A stretch of DNA of 64,000 nucleotides from Lacrimispora algidixylanolytica (lineage in GTDB: Bacteria > Bacillota > Clostridia > Lachnospirales > Lachnospiraceae). The position numbers and the translations under genes are program-made. Position 1 is the stretch's first letter. Each line of letters starts with the position of its first letter. The notes under the pieces are model-generated. The model worked only from the letters and a program-made list of their open reading frames with translations, was not told the DNA's origin and ran no database searches. Location of the stretch: the NCBI RefSeq assembly GCF_003609635.1, contig NZ_MCIA01000001.1, positions 346,906 to 410,905 on the forward strand, given 5' to 3'. Below are positions 1-8,835 of this stretch, in pieces.

Positions 1-405
1 GATTATATATTAAAGCCCATATCGCCAAAGCGTTTTTCCCGCACCATGGACCGGATTCTCCATTATATCAGCGAGCAGAAGAACCGGCGTCTTTCCATAC
101 AAAAAGGATCCTACTGCAAAATCGTCCGGTTTGATGATATACTTTACTGCGAAATCATTAACCGGATTATCTATGTACATACCAAAAATGAGGTCATTGA
201 TTACTACTGTAAAATCAAAGAACTGGAAAAACAGCTTGATCCATGCTTTTTTCGATGCCATCGCAGCTATCTGGTAAATTTAAAATTTGTCAACAGTTGT
301 GAAAAGGGAATGGCTCACTTAGAAAACAGCGAGCAGATTCCAATTTCAAGATTAAAACAGCAGGAATTTCTTTCCGCTGTGCTGCTTTATATGAAAGGCC
401 GGTGA
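1..405 (+). CDS. LytTR-family response regulator, 5'-truncated by window edge
   Basis: The reading frame is open from base 1, so the gene begins before the window. The first ATG at 46 is internal. The opening residues DYILKPI are the end of a CheY-like receiver domain, including its conserved Lys-Pro. A LytTR DNA-binding domain follows, with the typical KGSYCKIVRFDDILYCE strand and the FFRCHRSYLVNL motif. LytTR regulators (AgrA, VirR and similar) bind direct repeats and are paired with GHKL kinases. That partner begins 4 bp downstream, so the two are co-transcribed. The signal it responds to cannot be read from the sequence. Confidence is high for the family and nil for the regulon. Confidence 0.9.
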   Translation, partial: DYILKPISPKRFSRTMDRILHYISEQKNRRLSIQKGSYCKIVRFDDILYCEIINRIIYVHTKNEVIDYYCKIKELEKQLDPCFFRCHRSYLVNLKFVNSCEKGMAHLENSEQIPISRLKQQEFLSAVLLYMKGR

Positions 406-409
406 TACC

Positions 410-1702
410 ATGGACTTTATAAACATTCTATTCTTCTTTTGTTTGTTAAACGGCCTTCTGGCTCTTTCTGAACTGTATTTTTTCGGAACATTCACGCACG
501 TGCCGTTAAAGAAGCACCACTATGTTTTCTACACCGCTCTGATGTATATCATATATGGCCTGGAAATATACGTTAAGATGTCATTTATTTTCACCACAGC
601 AATAGAAGTGCTTGCTTTGTTTTCATTTGGCTGCCTTATTTTAAGATGCAGGCCCTGGCTGTCGGGAATCACCGCAATCCTAGCCATAACCATCATGCAG
701 ATCATAAACGGATTATTTCAGACAATGACTCAAATTGTTTATGGCTGGGGGGTTCCCCTTGGCAATTTTGAAAAACTGCTTCTTGCTGCCATTTCTCTTA
801 CTTCCGTAATCTCGGTCTTTATTGCTTACCGGTATACTATAAAGTCCTTTTACGGGCGGAAAATAGCATTGACACAGCAGGTACTGATCTTATTGCTCCC
901 AACTCTATTTATACTGCTGATTCTGCAATTTATTATCAGTAGCTCCTCCAGCATAGGCTTTCTGTCACAGCTTACGAACGCAGGCCATATGATTCTGGAA
1001 TTGTCTGCTCTGGGGTGCCTAGTAGCAGTTCTATATGCCTATCACCGGCTTCTCACCGGATTTGAACTGGAGCTAAAAAACACCATGTTAGAACAGCAGG
1101 CCGCCTCCCAGCAGGATTACATTGATGAATTAAAATACCGTTACGAGCAGACTCGCTCTTTTCGTCATGATATTAAAAATCACTGGACCATCCTTGAAAA
1201 CCTGATTCAGAAAGAAGAACTGATTAAGGCTCAGGAATACCTTGGAAAGCTAAAAGATGTAACAGATAAGACCTCATTTCCCTGCAGCACAGGCAACACT
1301 GTCATCGATATGCTGCTAAGCAGCAAGCTGGGGTTAGCCGCCCAAAAAGAAATCCATGTTGACTGTACGGTTAAAATCCCAGCTAAGAGTTCCTTGGATG
1401 ATCTTGATTTATGTATCGTTTTTTCCAACGCGGTAGACAATGCAATCAATGCATTAAGTACCTTAACAGAAGGAAACAAATACCTTCTCTTATCTGCCAT
1501 GCAAAAGGGAAGCTTCTTTATGATTGAAGCAGAAAACAGTCGGTGTATGAAAGACAGTTCACCCATTGTTTTTGGCATTGGCCTAAATAACATAAAAGCA
1601 GTTGCACAAAAATACAATGGCACTATTTCCATCGAAGATGGACCTGATTTTTTTCGGTTAAATGTCCTGTTTCTCATTCCACAACACCAAACATACCATT
1701 GA
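410..1702 (+). CDS. GHKL-type sensor histidine kinase (AgrC/NatK-like)
   Basis: A 430-residue membrane kinase. The N-terminal ~220 residues hold about six hydrophobic segments. A short coiled coil leads to the phospho-acceptor motif SFRHDIKNHW near residue 250, typical of Spo0B/AgrC-type kinases. The C-terminal ATPase domain has the N-box (SNAVDNAINA) and a late glycine motif (GIGLNNIKAVAQKYNG). It starts 4 bp after the LytTR regulator stop, so the two form a two-component operon. Peptide-sensing kinases share this build, but no AgrB or AgrD-like peptide gene is visible nearby, so the ligand is unknown. Confidence 0.9.
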   Translation: MDFINILFFFCLLNGLLALSELYFFGTFTHVPLKKHHYVFYTALMYIIYGLEIYVKMSFIFTTAIEVLALFSFGCLILRCRPWLSGITAILAITIMQIINGLFQTMTQIVYGWGVPLGNFEKLLLAAISLTSVISVFIAYRYTIKSFYGRKIALTQQVLILLLPTLFILLILQFIISSSSSIGFLSQLTNAGHMILELSALGCLVAVLYAYHRLLTGFELELKNTMLEQQAASQQDYIDELKYRYEQTRSFRHDIKNHWTILENLIQKEELIKAQEYLGKLKDVTDKTSFPCSTGNTVIDMLLSSKLGLAAQKEIHVDCTVKIPAKSSLDDLDLCIVFSNAVDNAINALSTLTEGNKYLLLSAMQKGSFFMIEAENSRCMKDSSPIVFGIGLNNIKAVAQKYNGTISIEDGPDFFRLNVLFLIPQHQTYH

Positions 1703-1713
1703 CACCAAATCCA

Positions 1714-1742
1714 TTGCAGTAAAATGGCTATATTTTTATAAT
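1714..1742 (+). promoter_or_regulatory. sigma-A promoter for the small coiled-coil gene
   Basis: TTGCAG (1714-1719) and TATAAT (1737-1742) are separated by 17 bp and lie about 30 bp ahead of the start at 1774. This suggests the small gene can be expressed apart from the kinase upstream. Confidence 0.5.
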
Positions 1743-1773
1743 GAAACCATCACAAAAGACAGGAGGTTTTATT

Positions 1774-2151
1774 ATGAACATAAGCAGTACCACAAGTGCC
1801 GCCCCAAACCAATTTGGCGCAAATACCGATTCTATTGGCAGCATTGATTCTGAAGACAACAACGCAGCCATTAAGGACTTACAAGGAAAAAAGGCCCAGT
1901 TGGAACAAAAATTGAAAGCGGCGAATGAACCATTCTCAACCAAGCCCAGTAAGGAATATGCCAGCCTGAAAAAAGAATTAGCCGAAGTCGAGCGTAAGAT
2001 CGATGACTTAAAAGCCGATACCAAAAAGAAAGAAAAGGCTTCATCCTCTTCCAGAGACTCATTTGACCAGTACAAACCGGGGGACGATAAGTTGGAAACC
2101 GGCACTTACAGTCAGGATTTTGATGAAAATCAAAAAAGGCTTCTATTCTGA
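1774..2151 (+). CDS. small Lys/Glu-rich coiled-coil protein, unknown function
   Basis: A 125-residue, highly charged protein with no signal peptide or membrane segment. Residues ~30-90 form a heptad-like helix (DLQGKKAQLEQKLKAA, then ELAEVERKIDDLKAD), followed by a Ser-rich linker and an acidic tail. The start at 1774 is chosen over an in-frame ATG at 1741 because an AGGAGG ribosome site sits just before it. It follows a two-component pair and is closed by a strong terminator. I do not recognise the family. It could be a target of the upstream regulator, but nothing shows that directly. Confidence 0.65.
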   Translation: MNISSTTSAAPNQFGANTDSIGSIDSEDNNAAIKDLQGKKAQLEQKLKAANEPFSTKPSKEYASLKKELAEVERKIDDLKADTKKKEKASSSSRDSFDQYKPGDDKLETGTYSQDFDENQKRLLF

Positions 2152-2171
2152 TAAAAATAGCCGCTATGTAA

Positions 2172-2216
2172 ACAGAGAGATGCCCTGTCAATCGAAAGGG
2201 CATCTCTCTGTTTTTT
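2172..2216 (+). terminator. rho-independent terminator
   Basis: A 15-bp perfect stem (2172-2186 with 2197-2211) and a TTTTTT tail follow the coiled-coil gene. It lies directly at the 3' end of the convergent iol operon and may serve both directions, although the T-run is only good on the plus strand. Confidence 0.85.
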
Positions 2217-2991
2217 AGTTCACTTCCTTGACCCAGTTATATCTTGGGTCATCGACTCTTGTTGTCCAGGGATTACCAGGAAGATGGCGGATCATCCAGC
2301 AGTAATACATGGGAAATCCAGGTGCAGTTGTCTGAGGGTGGGTCTTCCCTCCAGGAATGGCTGCACAGCTTCCGTCCTTGATCTTAAAGGCTTCCTCGCC
2401 AATAAAGCAGGCGCCAAAGCCCTCTGGCCGTTCGTAACGATAGTAATACACCTCTGGCTGGGGATGCTCGTGGGGGGTGTAGCTTGACCAGCCGCCTTGA
2501 TGGGTAATTACTTCTCCATTTACCATATTGGAATAAGGAGCATTGCTGTAATCAAAGATGGTGCGAACCGTACGCTTCATTTTATTTTCCCAAAGTCCCT
2601 CACCAAACGTATCATTGGTGCAATCCTCTGGCCGGTAGAATATGCTTTCAAATGTATTCTCATTTTCGGTACACTGAACTAAGACCTGGCTGTCGGCCTT
2701 TGCAGTCACAGTAACGGTTATTTCCTTGGAAACATGAAGACAGTAAGGGCCTTCCTCAATGAAACTGCTACGCGTTCCACACTCCTCCTTCCCTTCCCAG
2801 GAAAAGGTGATTTCCCCGGTGAGAAGTAGGACTGCCATCTCGCTTAGAGGATAGGAAAAGGTGCGTTCCTCTCCTTTCTTTAACTCATAGACAGCAATAT
2901 CCATTAACATATCATTGTTCGCGTCTCCGGCTTTACACAGGGTCTTAACTCCCTCCTGATCAAACTCCGGGTAGCTAAATAATTGGCTCAT
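2215..2991 (-). CDS. iolB: 5-deoxy-glucuronate isomerase
   Basis: IolB isomerises 5-deoxy-D-glucuronate to 2-deoxy-5-keto-D-gluconate in myo-inositol breakdown. The protein is 258 residues from the chosen start, close to the family norm. It shows the bicupin pattern with the metal-site region YTPHEHPQPEVYYYRYERP and a late HPQTTAPGFPMYYCWMIRHL motif. The start at 2991 follows AAGGAG. An ORF start 27 bp upstream has no ribosome site. It is the last gene of the iol operon, 27 bp after iolG. Cytoplasmic. Confidence 0.93.
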   Translation of the reverse strand: MSQLFSYPEFDQEGVKTLCKAGDANNDMLMDIAVYELKKGEERTFSYPLSEMAVLLLTGEITFSWEGKEECGTRSSFIEEGPYCLHVSKEITVTVTAKADSQVLVQCTENENTFESIFYRPEDCTNDTFGEGLWENKMKRTVRTIFDYSNAPYSNMVNGEVITHQGGWSSYTPHEHPQPEVYYYRYERPEGFGACFIGEEAFKIKDGSCAAIPGGKTHPQTTAPGFPMYYCWMIRHLPGNPWTTRVDDPRYNWVKEVN

Positions 2992-3018
2992 GGCAACTCC
3001 TTTCTTCCTTTCTATCAC

Positions 3019-4032
3019 TTACATTGTAATTTCTGAAATTTTAACAGGTCTGTGCTCTTCTACGGATTTCTTTGCTGCGATTCCCATAAGTACTGGCTTT
3101 AATCCATCTAACACCCCAAGAGGAGTATCTGTATTGTTTTCAATGGCTTCAATAAAGCAGTTTACTTCTTTTGCAAAGGACTGCATGTAGCGCTCTAAGA
3201 AGAAGTAGAGAGGTTTTTCTCCGGTCACACCGTCTGCGGTGCTGAGTACTGCACTGGATTCGGTATCATTGGCAGTTGCCACCATACCCTTGGAGCCAAA
3301 TACCTCTGCTCTCTGATCATAGCCATAAACAGCCTTTCTGGAGTTATCAATCACTGCTATGGCGCCATTCTCCATCTTAATGGTGATGACTGCGGTATCC
3401 ACGTCTCCTGCTTCTCCAATGGCTCGATCAACTAAGACTGCTGACTGAACGTAGATCTCCTCTGCGTCACAGCCTGCAAGGAAACGCACCATATCAAAAT
3501 CATGAATGGTCATATCAAGGAACATACCGCCAGAAACGGCTGCGTACTCTGCACTTGGTGGCTCTGGATCTCTGGAGGTTACCTTAATGATATGAGGCTC
3601 TCCAATTTTACCTGCTACGACTGCATTCTTAACTGCCTCAAAGTTGTGATCAAAACGACGGTTAAAACCTACCTGATACTTCACCTTGCTATCCTTTAAT
3701 GCCTCAATGACATCTTTGATTTTATCAACGTCATGGTCAATTGGCTTTTCACAGAAAACGTGTTTACCAGCCTTAATTGCTTCCACAGAGATAGGGGAAT
3801 GGGTGTTGGTGGAAGAACAAATTAAAACGGCATCGATTTCAGGATCCGCTAAAATCTCCTTATAATCCTTGGTGGTATGATTGACACCCATGCCTTTTGC
3901 CCAATTGGCAGTCTCCTCGTTCATAAATGGGTCAGCAATGGTTTTGATTGTTGCATTCTTTACTATGTTGCAGATGCTAGTCGTATGAACTTTTCCGATT
4001 CTTCCAGCTCCAATAATTCCTACAGTTACCAT
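3019..4032 (-). CDS. iolG: myo-inositol 2-dehydrogenase (Gfo/Idh/MocA family)
   Basis: Oxidises myo-inositol to scyllo-inosose with NAD, the first step of the pathway. The 337-residue protein opens with the Rossmann motif GIIGAGRIGKVH. It carries the family Lys-Pro motif FCEKPI near residue 95 and the HDFDMVRFLAG helix that supplies catalytic Asp and His. The neighbours iolB, iolE and iolD make inositol the best substrate. The same fold also serves D-chiro- and scyllo-inositol dehydrogenases, so exact isomer preference is open. An AAGGAGAAGG ribosome site precedes the start. Confidence 0.9.
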   Translation of the reverse strand: MVTVGIIGAGRIGKVHTTSICNIVKNATIKTIADPFMNEETANWAKGMGVNHTTKDYKEILADPEIDAVLICSSTNTHSPISVEAIKAGKHVFCEKPIDHDVDKIKDVIEALKDSKVKYQVGFNRRFDHNFEAVKNAVVAGKIGEPHIIKVTSRDPEPPSAEYAAVSGGMFLDMTIHDFDMVRFLAGCDAEEIYVQSAVLVDRAIGEAGDVDTAVITIKMENGAIAVIDNSRKAVYGYDQRAEVFGSKGMVATANDTESSAVLSTADGVTGEKPLYFFLERYMQSFAKEVNCFIEAIENNTDTPLGVLDGLKPVLMGIAAKKSVEEHRPVKISEITM

Positions 4033-4062
4033 AATTTCCTTCTCCTTTTCATGTTTGATGTA

Positions 4063-4962
4063 TTAAAGACCAGTTTTTTCTGAGATGAATTTTCTTGCAC
4101 TCATGGCGTACTCCAGTGGGTTTGCCTTTGCTGGATCCTGCTCCGCTTCCACTACCATGTAGCCTTCATAAGAAGCGTCCTCTAATACTTTAAAGATAGG
4201 ATCAAAGCTTACGCAGCCATCTCCAGGAATGGTGAAAGCACCTGCCCGTACCCCTGCAAGGAAGCTCATTTTTTCTTCCCTTACCTGTTTTACCACATCT
4301 GGACGAATATCCTTTAAATGTACATGCTTAATGCGGTCCACATATTTGGTAATCATAGCCACCGGATCCTCGTTGCAGTAAGCAAAGTGTCCGCTGTCAA
4401 ATAAGAGGCTAACGTATTCCGGATCAGTTCCTGCCATCATGCGCTCTACCTCGGTTGCACTTTGAACAACGGTTCCCATGTGATGGTGGAAGGTAAGATG
4501 AACCCCATACTCTTCTTTGGATACTTTTCCAAGGCGATTTAAACCGTTGCATAAAAGATCCCATTCCTTATCATCCATCTCATGTTTGCCTTCAAATACA
4601 GGCTGATCAAGCATTCCCTGTGTGCTATAGCTTTGTTCCGAAACTCCAACTACTTTCGCCCCCATAGCTGCAAGGAAAGCCACATGCTTTCTAAATTCTG
4701 CCTCCGTCTCCTCGTATGGCTTGCTGATTAAGAAGGTGGAAAACCATGCGTTGCAGATCTCGACTCCTCTTAACTTTAGGGCCTTTTTTAAGACCTCCAC
4801 ATCCTTTGGATACTTATTTCCCACCTCAGAGCCAGTGAATCCGGCCAGTGCCATCTCGCTGACACACTGCTCAAAGGTATTCTCCCCTCCAAGATCTGGA
4901 AGATCATCATTGGTCCATGCGATTGGTGCAATTCCTAATTTTACTTTCTCCTTGTTTAACAT
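4063..4962 (-). CDS. iolE: inosose dehydratase
   Basis: Dehydrates scyllo-inosose to 3D-(3,5/4)-trihydroxycyclohexane-1,2-dione. The 299-residue protein has the xylose-isomerase-like TIM barrel with the N-terminal signature KLGIAPIAWTNDDLPDLGG found in IolE proteins. Its metal ligands lie in the THFHHH-type strand (HLTFHHHMGT), FDSGH, HVHLKDIRPDV and the terminal VVEAEQDP segments. It sits between iolD and iolG in the same orientation with 27-30 bp gaps. Divalent metal dependence is family knowledge. Confidence 0.93.
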   Translation of the reverse strand: MLNKEKVKLGIAPIAWTNDDLPDLGGENTFEQCVSEMALAGFTGSEVGNKYPKDVEVLKKALKLRGVEICNAWFSTFLISKPYEETEAEFRKHVAFLAAMGAKVVGVSEQSYSTQGMLDQPVFEGKHEMDDKEWDLLCNGLNRLGKVSKEEYGVHLTFHHHMGTVVQSATEVERMMAGTDPEYVSLLFDSGHFAYCNEDPVAMITKYVDRIKHVHLKDIRPDVVKQVREEKMSFLAGVRAGAFTIPGDGCVSFDPIFKVLEDASYEGYMVVEAEQDPAKANPLEYAMSARKFISEKTGL

Positions 4963-4989
4963 ATTGGTATCCCTTCCCTATTTTATTAT

Positions 4990-6918
4990 TTAATACCGCC
5001 TTGCCTTACCGCGGTTTTCAATCAGAGTTTCATATGCTTTTTGCTGCCCTTCATCTCCGGTCACACTTGCAAGTCCCACATTCCACCATGAATTGTAACC
5101 TTCTGTCATGGTCTTTGGAAGTACCTTGATATCAATTAAGGTGGAAACGGTCTGTTTCTTCGCATCTGCAAGTGCTGCCTTTAATTCATCCAGTGTTTTT
5201 GCTGTGTAGGTTTTAACCCCATATCCTTCACATACCTTTGCATAATCCACTGGTATCAGTCCACCGTTTAGTGCCCCGTCTTCACTGCGATAACGGAATT
5301 CTGTTGCCAGATTTCCAATGCCATTTGACATCTGGAGATTGTTGATACAGCCAAAGCCGCAGTTGTCAAACAAAAGAACGTTAATCTTCATTCCCTCCTG
5401 AAGAGAGGTTAAAAGTTCGCCATGAAGCATCTGGAAGCTTCCGTCTCCGCACATGGAGTATACTTCCTGCTTTGGTGATGCCATCTTTGCGCCAAGACTT
5501 GCCGCAATCTCATAGCCCATACAGGAATAACCGTATTCCATGTGATAAGCATCTGTTTGATCCGTGGTCCACATTCTCTGTAAGCATCCTGGAAGACTAC
5601 CGGATGCCCCGACTACGATGGCGTCAGAATCAATCTCACTGCGGATTAAGGAAATTGCCGCCGTCTGAGTGATCATACCGCCAGTCAGTGCAACGAACTC
5701 CTCAATGGATACAGGGTTTCTGGCTTTCACCAGAGGTTCAAAATCATCATCATAACAGTAAGTGGAAAGGTGATCCATCTCCTCATCCCAAGCTTTCTTT
5801 GCTGCCTCAATTTCACCGTCATAACCAGATACATATCCCTGTTCTTCCAAACGTTCTGACAACACACTAAGAGCTGCCTTTGCATCCGCCACGATTGGAA
5901 ATGAGTCCATCTTATAGGCATGGAATCTGGAAATGTTAATGGATGCCATTTTCATTTCGGGATTTTTAAACTGGTTCTTGGAGCCAGTGGTAAAGTCTGA
6001 CAAACGGCTTCCTACGGAAATAATTAAATCGGCCTCTTCTACAATGGTATTTGCAGATAAGTTTCCAGTCACGCCTAACCCTCCTAGGTTATAAGGATGA
6101 GAGGATTTACAAGCACTCTTACCAGCCTGAGTTTCCGCAAATGGTATGTGGAATGTCTCACAGAACTTCATCAGTTCCTCACCGGCTTCTGAATACCGAA
6201 CGCCACCGCCGCAGATCACCATTGGTTTTTTGCTCTTTACAATCATTGCGATCAAGTCGTTTAAGTCTTCTTTGGTTGGCACCGGACGGGAGATTCTATG
6301 CACCCGTTTCTCAAAGAAATAATCTGGATATTCATAAGATTCCCCTTCCGCATCTTGAGAAAGTGCGACGCAGACTGCGCCTGTTTCTGCTGGATCCGTA
6401 AGAACTCTCATGGCATTGATCATAGTTGACATCAATTGTTCCGGTCGAACGATGCGGTCCCAGAACTTGCACACAGACCGGAAGGCATCGTTGGTGGTGA
6501 TCGATGGGCCATAGCTTTGCTCCAACTGCTGCAGCACTGGGTCTGGCTGTCTGGTGGCGTAAGTATCACCAGGAAGGAGGAGAAGAGGAATGTTATTTAC
6601 GGTGGCACAGGCTGCGGCTGTTACCATATTGGCTGCACCTGGTCCAATGGAGGAAGAACAGGCAATGATTTTCTTTCTGTTGTTCTGCTTGGCATATCCT
6701 GCTGCCACGTGAGCCATTCCCTGTTCGTTTCGTCCCTGATATACCTTTAAGCTTCCTGGATTTTCATCCAGAGCCTGACCAAGACCTACCACGATTCCGT
6801 GACCGAAAATGGTGAAGACTCCTTCTACAAACTTTGTTACTTCTCCGTCTCGCTCCACATACTGGTTATCTAAAAACTTTACCAGTGCCTGCGCAACCGT
6901 CATTTTGGTGTACCCCAT
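4990..6918 (-). CDS. iolD: 3D-(3,5/4)-trihydroxycyclohexane-1,2-dione acylhydrolase
   Basis: A thiamine-diphosphate enzyme that opens the cyclohexanedione ring to 5-deoxy-glucuronate. At 642 residues it has the usual length. The N-terminal pyrimidine-binding domain contains the [15 protein letters not shown] glutamate motif. The central domain follows, and the C-terminal domain carries the ThDP/Mg motif GDGSFQM through [11 protein letters not shown]. It is 27 bp upstream of iolE and 18 bp downstream of iolC. The family resembles acetolactate synthase, but length and context fix the call. Confidence 0.95.
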   Translation of the reverse strand: MGYTKMTVAQALVKFLDNQYVERDGEVTKFVEGVFTIFGHGIVVGLGQALDENPGSLKVYQGRNEQGMAHVAAGYAKQNNRKKIIACSSSIGPGAANMVTAAACATVNNIPLLLLPGDTYATRQPDPVLQQLEQSYGPSITTNDAFRSVCKFWDRIVRPEQLMSTMINAMRVLTDPAETGAVCVALSQDAEGESYEYPDYFFEKRVHRISRPVPTKEDLNDLIAMIVKSKKPMVICGGGVRYSEAGEELMKFCETFHIPFAETQAGKSACKSSHPYNLGGLGVTGNLSANTIVEEADLIISVGSRLSDFTTGSKNQFKNPEMKMASINISRFHAYKMDSFPIVADAKAALSVLSERLEEQGYVSGYDGEIEAAKKAWDEEMDHLSTYCYDDDFEPLVKARNPVSIEEFVALTGGMITQTAAISLIRSEIDSDAIVVGASGSLPGCLQRMWTTDQTDAYHMEYGYSCMGYEIAASLGAKMASPKQEVYSMCGDGSFQMLHGELLTSLQEGMKINVLLFDNCGFGCINNLQMSNGIGNLATEFRYRSEDGALNGGLIPVDYAKVCEGYGVKTYTAKTLDELKAALADAKKQTVSTLIDIKVLPKTMTEGYNSWWNVGLASVTGDEGQQKAYETLIENRGKARRY

Positions 6919-6936
6919 AACCCTTGTCTCCCTTCT

Positions 6937-7953
6937 TTATGCTCTGGCGATCATTTCGCCGTATTTTTCCTTGCTTTCTTTGATAAATGCATGAACTTCA
7001 TCCGGTCCCGGAAGATCCTCAGAACAAGAGTGACTTGCAACCATCATCGCTGCTTCTGCACTACCAAACTCCAGACAATCAATCATCTCCCAGCCTTCAA
7101 ACAATCCATATAAGAAACCGGAACCATATCCATCCCCGCCACCAAAGGATTTAAGAGCCGTAACTGGGAAAGGCTTGATGCTATAGCGGTTTCCATCGTT
7201 TGTATAAGCAGTGGAGCCTTCCTTCCCATGCTTAATAATGACGATCTTTGCCTGTTCCTTATGCCATGCAGCCGCACTCTCCTCATCGGAACGACCTTCT
7301 TCGATTAATCGTTCCGTTAAGTTAAATTCCTCTCTAGAACCCATGATAATATCCGATTCCTTTGCTACCAAAGAATAGTAGATGGATATCTCATCCTCAC
7401 TGACCCAGTTATAAGGACGGTAATCAATATCAAATATAATGACTGTGCCATTCTTCTTTGCAAGCATCACTGCCTTAAGAGCTGCTTCTCTGGAAGGGCT
7501 GGCTGCAAGAGACGTTCCGGAAATCAGGATTGCCTTTGTATTCTTTATATATTCTTCATCAATATCCGCCGGATCAAGCTGCAAATCTGCAATGCAGTTG
7601 CGATACATTAAAATACTGCTTTCCGTAGGAGATAAAATTTCCGTAAATGTCAGGCCAATCTTTTCTCCGTGCTCACAGCGGCGGATCTTGGTTACATCGA
7701 TTCCTTCTTTTTTGAAAAAGTCTGTTACAAAATCTCCGAACTGATCATCGGATACTCTTGCAAAAAATCCTGCCTTTAATCCATGTCTGGAAACACCAAC
7801 TGCGATGTTAGCCGGCGATCCGCCCACATACTTTTTAAAGGTGGTGCACTCTGCCAGGGGATGGAAATAATCCACCGGGTTAAAATCAACGGCAACTCTG
7901 CCTAGTAAGACTAAATCCATCGGTCTTTTCTCATCAAATGTAATATACTGCAT
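6937..7953 (-). CDS. iolC: 5-dehydro-2-deoxygluconokinase
   Basis: Phosphorylates 2-deoxy-5-keto-gluconate, giving the aldolase substrate. This PfkB-family kinase is 338 residues. The first signature is near GGSPANIAVGVSRHG. The second, near the C-terminus, is FGGGDGYGSGFLYGL, where the usual GAGD has become GGGD with the catalytic Asp kept. The start at 7953 follows AGGAGG. The longer frame would overlap iolJ by 19 bp and lacks a ribosome site. Confidence 0.92.
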   Translation of the reverse strand: MQYITFDEKRPMDLVLLGRVAVDFNPVDYFHPLAECTTFKKYVGGSPANIAVGVSRHGLKAGFFARVSDDQFGDFVTDFFKKEGIDVTKIRRCEHGEKIGLTFTEILSPTESSILMYRNCIADLQLDPADIDEEYIKNTKAILISGTSLAASPSREAALKAVMLAKKNGTVIIFDIDYRPYNWVSEDEISIYYSLVAKESDIIMGSREEFNLTERLIEEGRSDEESAAAWHKEQAKIVIIKHGKEGSTAYTNDGNRYSIKPFPVTALKSFGGGDGYGSGFLYGLFEGWEMIDCLEFGSAEAAMMVASHSCSEDLPGPDEVHAFIKESKEKYGEMIARA

Positions 7954-7967
7954 GCTTTCCCTCCTGA

Positions 7968-8813
7968 CTACAGCGGTTCTGCACAATTAAAAATGCGGAT
8001 GTGCTGTGTAACATTATCGTAAACGCCTTTTACCATAGCTTCATTTAACCCAAAATAATCGTGTTTTCCTTCACTCCCCAGATATTTGATTGCCTCTCTG
8101 GTCAAGCTGTCAAAGCTTGCAGTGGCAATGTTGATCTTGCGTATGCCAAGTGAAATGGCGATTCTAAAATCCTCTGGTGTAATCCCGGTTCCTCCATGAA
8201 GCACCAAAGGTGCATCTGTGATCTTACCAATGGCTCCTAACACATCAAAGGCCAGACGAGGCGCCACCGGATAATTGCCATGGGCGTTTCCAATGGCAAC
8301 TGCCAAGGCGTCCACTTCGGTCCGTTTTAGAAAAACCTTAGCATCCTCTGGGTTGGTGCAGCGAATCCCTTCATCAACACTGCCATCCTCACTTCCGCCC
8401 ACCAGACCAAGCTCCGCTTCCAGTGTGGCTCCGTACTTCTTAGCAAGGTCAGCCGCCTGCAACGTCTTTTCTATATTCTCTTCAAAAGGAAGGGTGGAAC
8501 CGTCCATCATAATCGAAGTGAACCCATATTCCAGCGCCTGATGAAGCACATCTAGTGTCTTCCCATGATCCAGATGAACGGCAATATCCACAGAAGATTT
8601 CTTTGCCGCCTCCACCATCATGGGAGCCATGAGAGCCAGTGGAGAATGAGGAAGCCTAACCTCTGCAATCTGTAAAATGATAGGGGTATTCATATCCTCA
8701 GCCGCCTTCACCGCTCCCTTTACCATCTCAAGGTTCCCCACGCTAAAGGCTCCAACGGCCCCATGTTTCATCTTTGCCTGATCAAGCAATTCCTTCATTG
8801 TTACTAATGCCAT
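7968..8813 (-). CDS. iolJ: class II aldolase, 6-phospho-5-dehydro-2-deoxy-D-gluconate aldolase
   Basis: Cleaves the phosphorylated keto-deoxygluconate to dihydroxyacetone phosphate and malonate semialdehyde. The 281-residue class II FBP-aldolase fold carries the zinc-binding HLDHG motif near residue 80, the second metal site ELGLVGGSEDG, and the phosphate-binding HGGTGI and NIATASF segments. On fold alone it could be a fructose- or tagatose-bisphosphate aldolase. The position between iolC and the alcohol dehydrogenase favours IolJ. Confidence 0.85.
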   Translation of the reverse strand: MALVTMKELLDQAKMKHGAVGAFSVGNLEMVKGAVKAAEDMNTPIILQIAEVRLPHSPLALMAPMMVEAAKKSSVDIAVHLDHGKTLDVLHQALEYGFTSIMMDGSTLPFEENIEKTLQAADLAKKYGATLEAELGLVGGSEDGSVDEGIRCTNPEDAKVFLKRTEVDALAVAIGNAHGNYPVAPRLAFDVLGAIGKITDAPLVLHGGTGITPEDFRIAISLGIRKINIATASFDSLTREAIKYLGSEGKHDYFGLNEAMVKGVYDNVTQHIRIFNCAEPL

Positions 8814-8835
8814 ACGCTTCTCCTTTATCCCCGCT

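Noticed and set aside
1231-1677. A 148-codon minus-strand ORF inside the GHKL kinase gene
   Set aside because: It is antisense to conserved kinase motifs and has no promoter or ribosome site.
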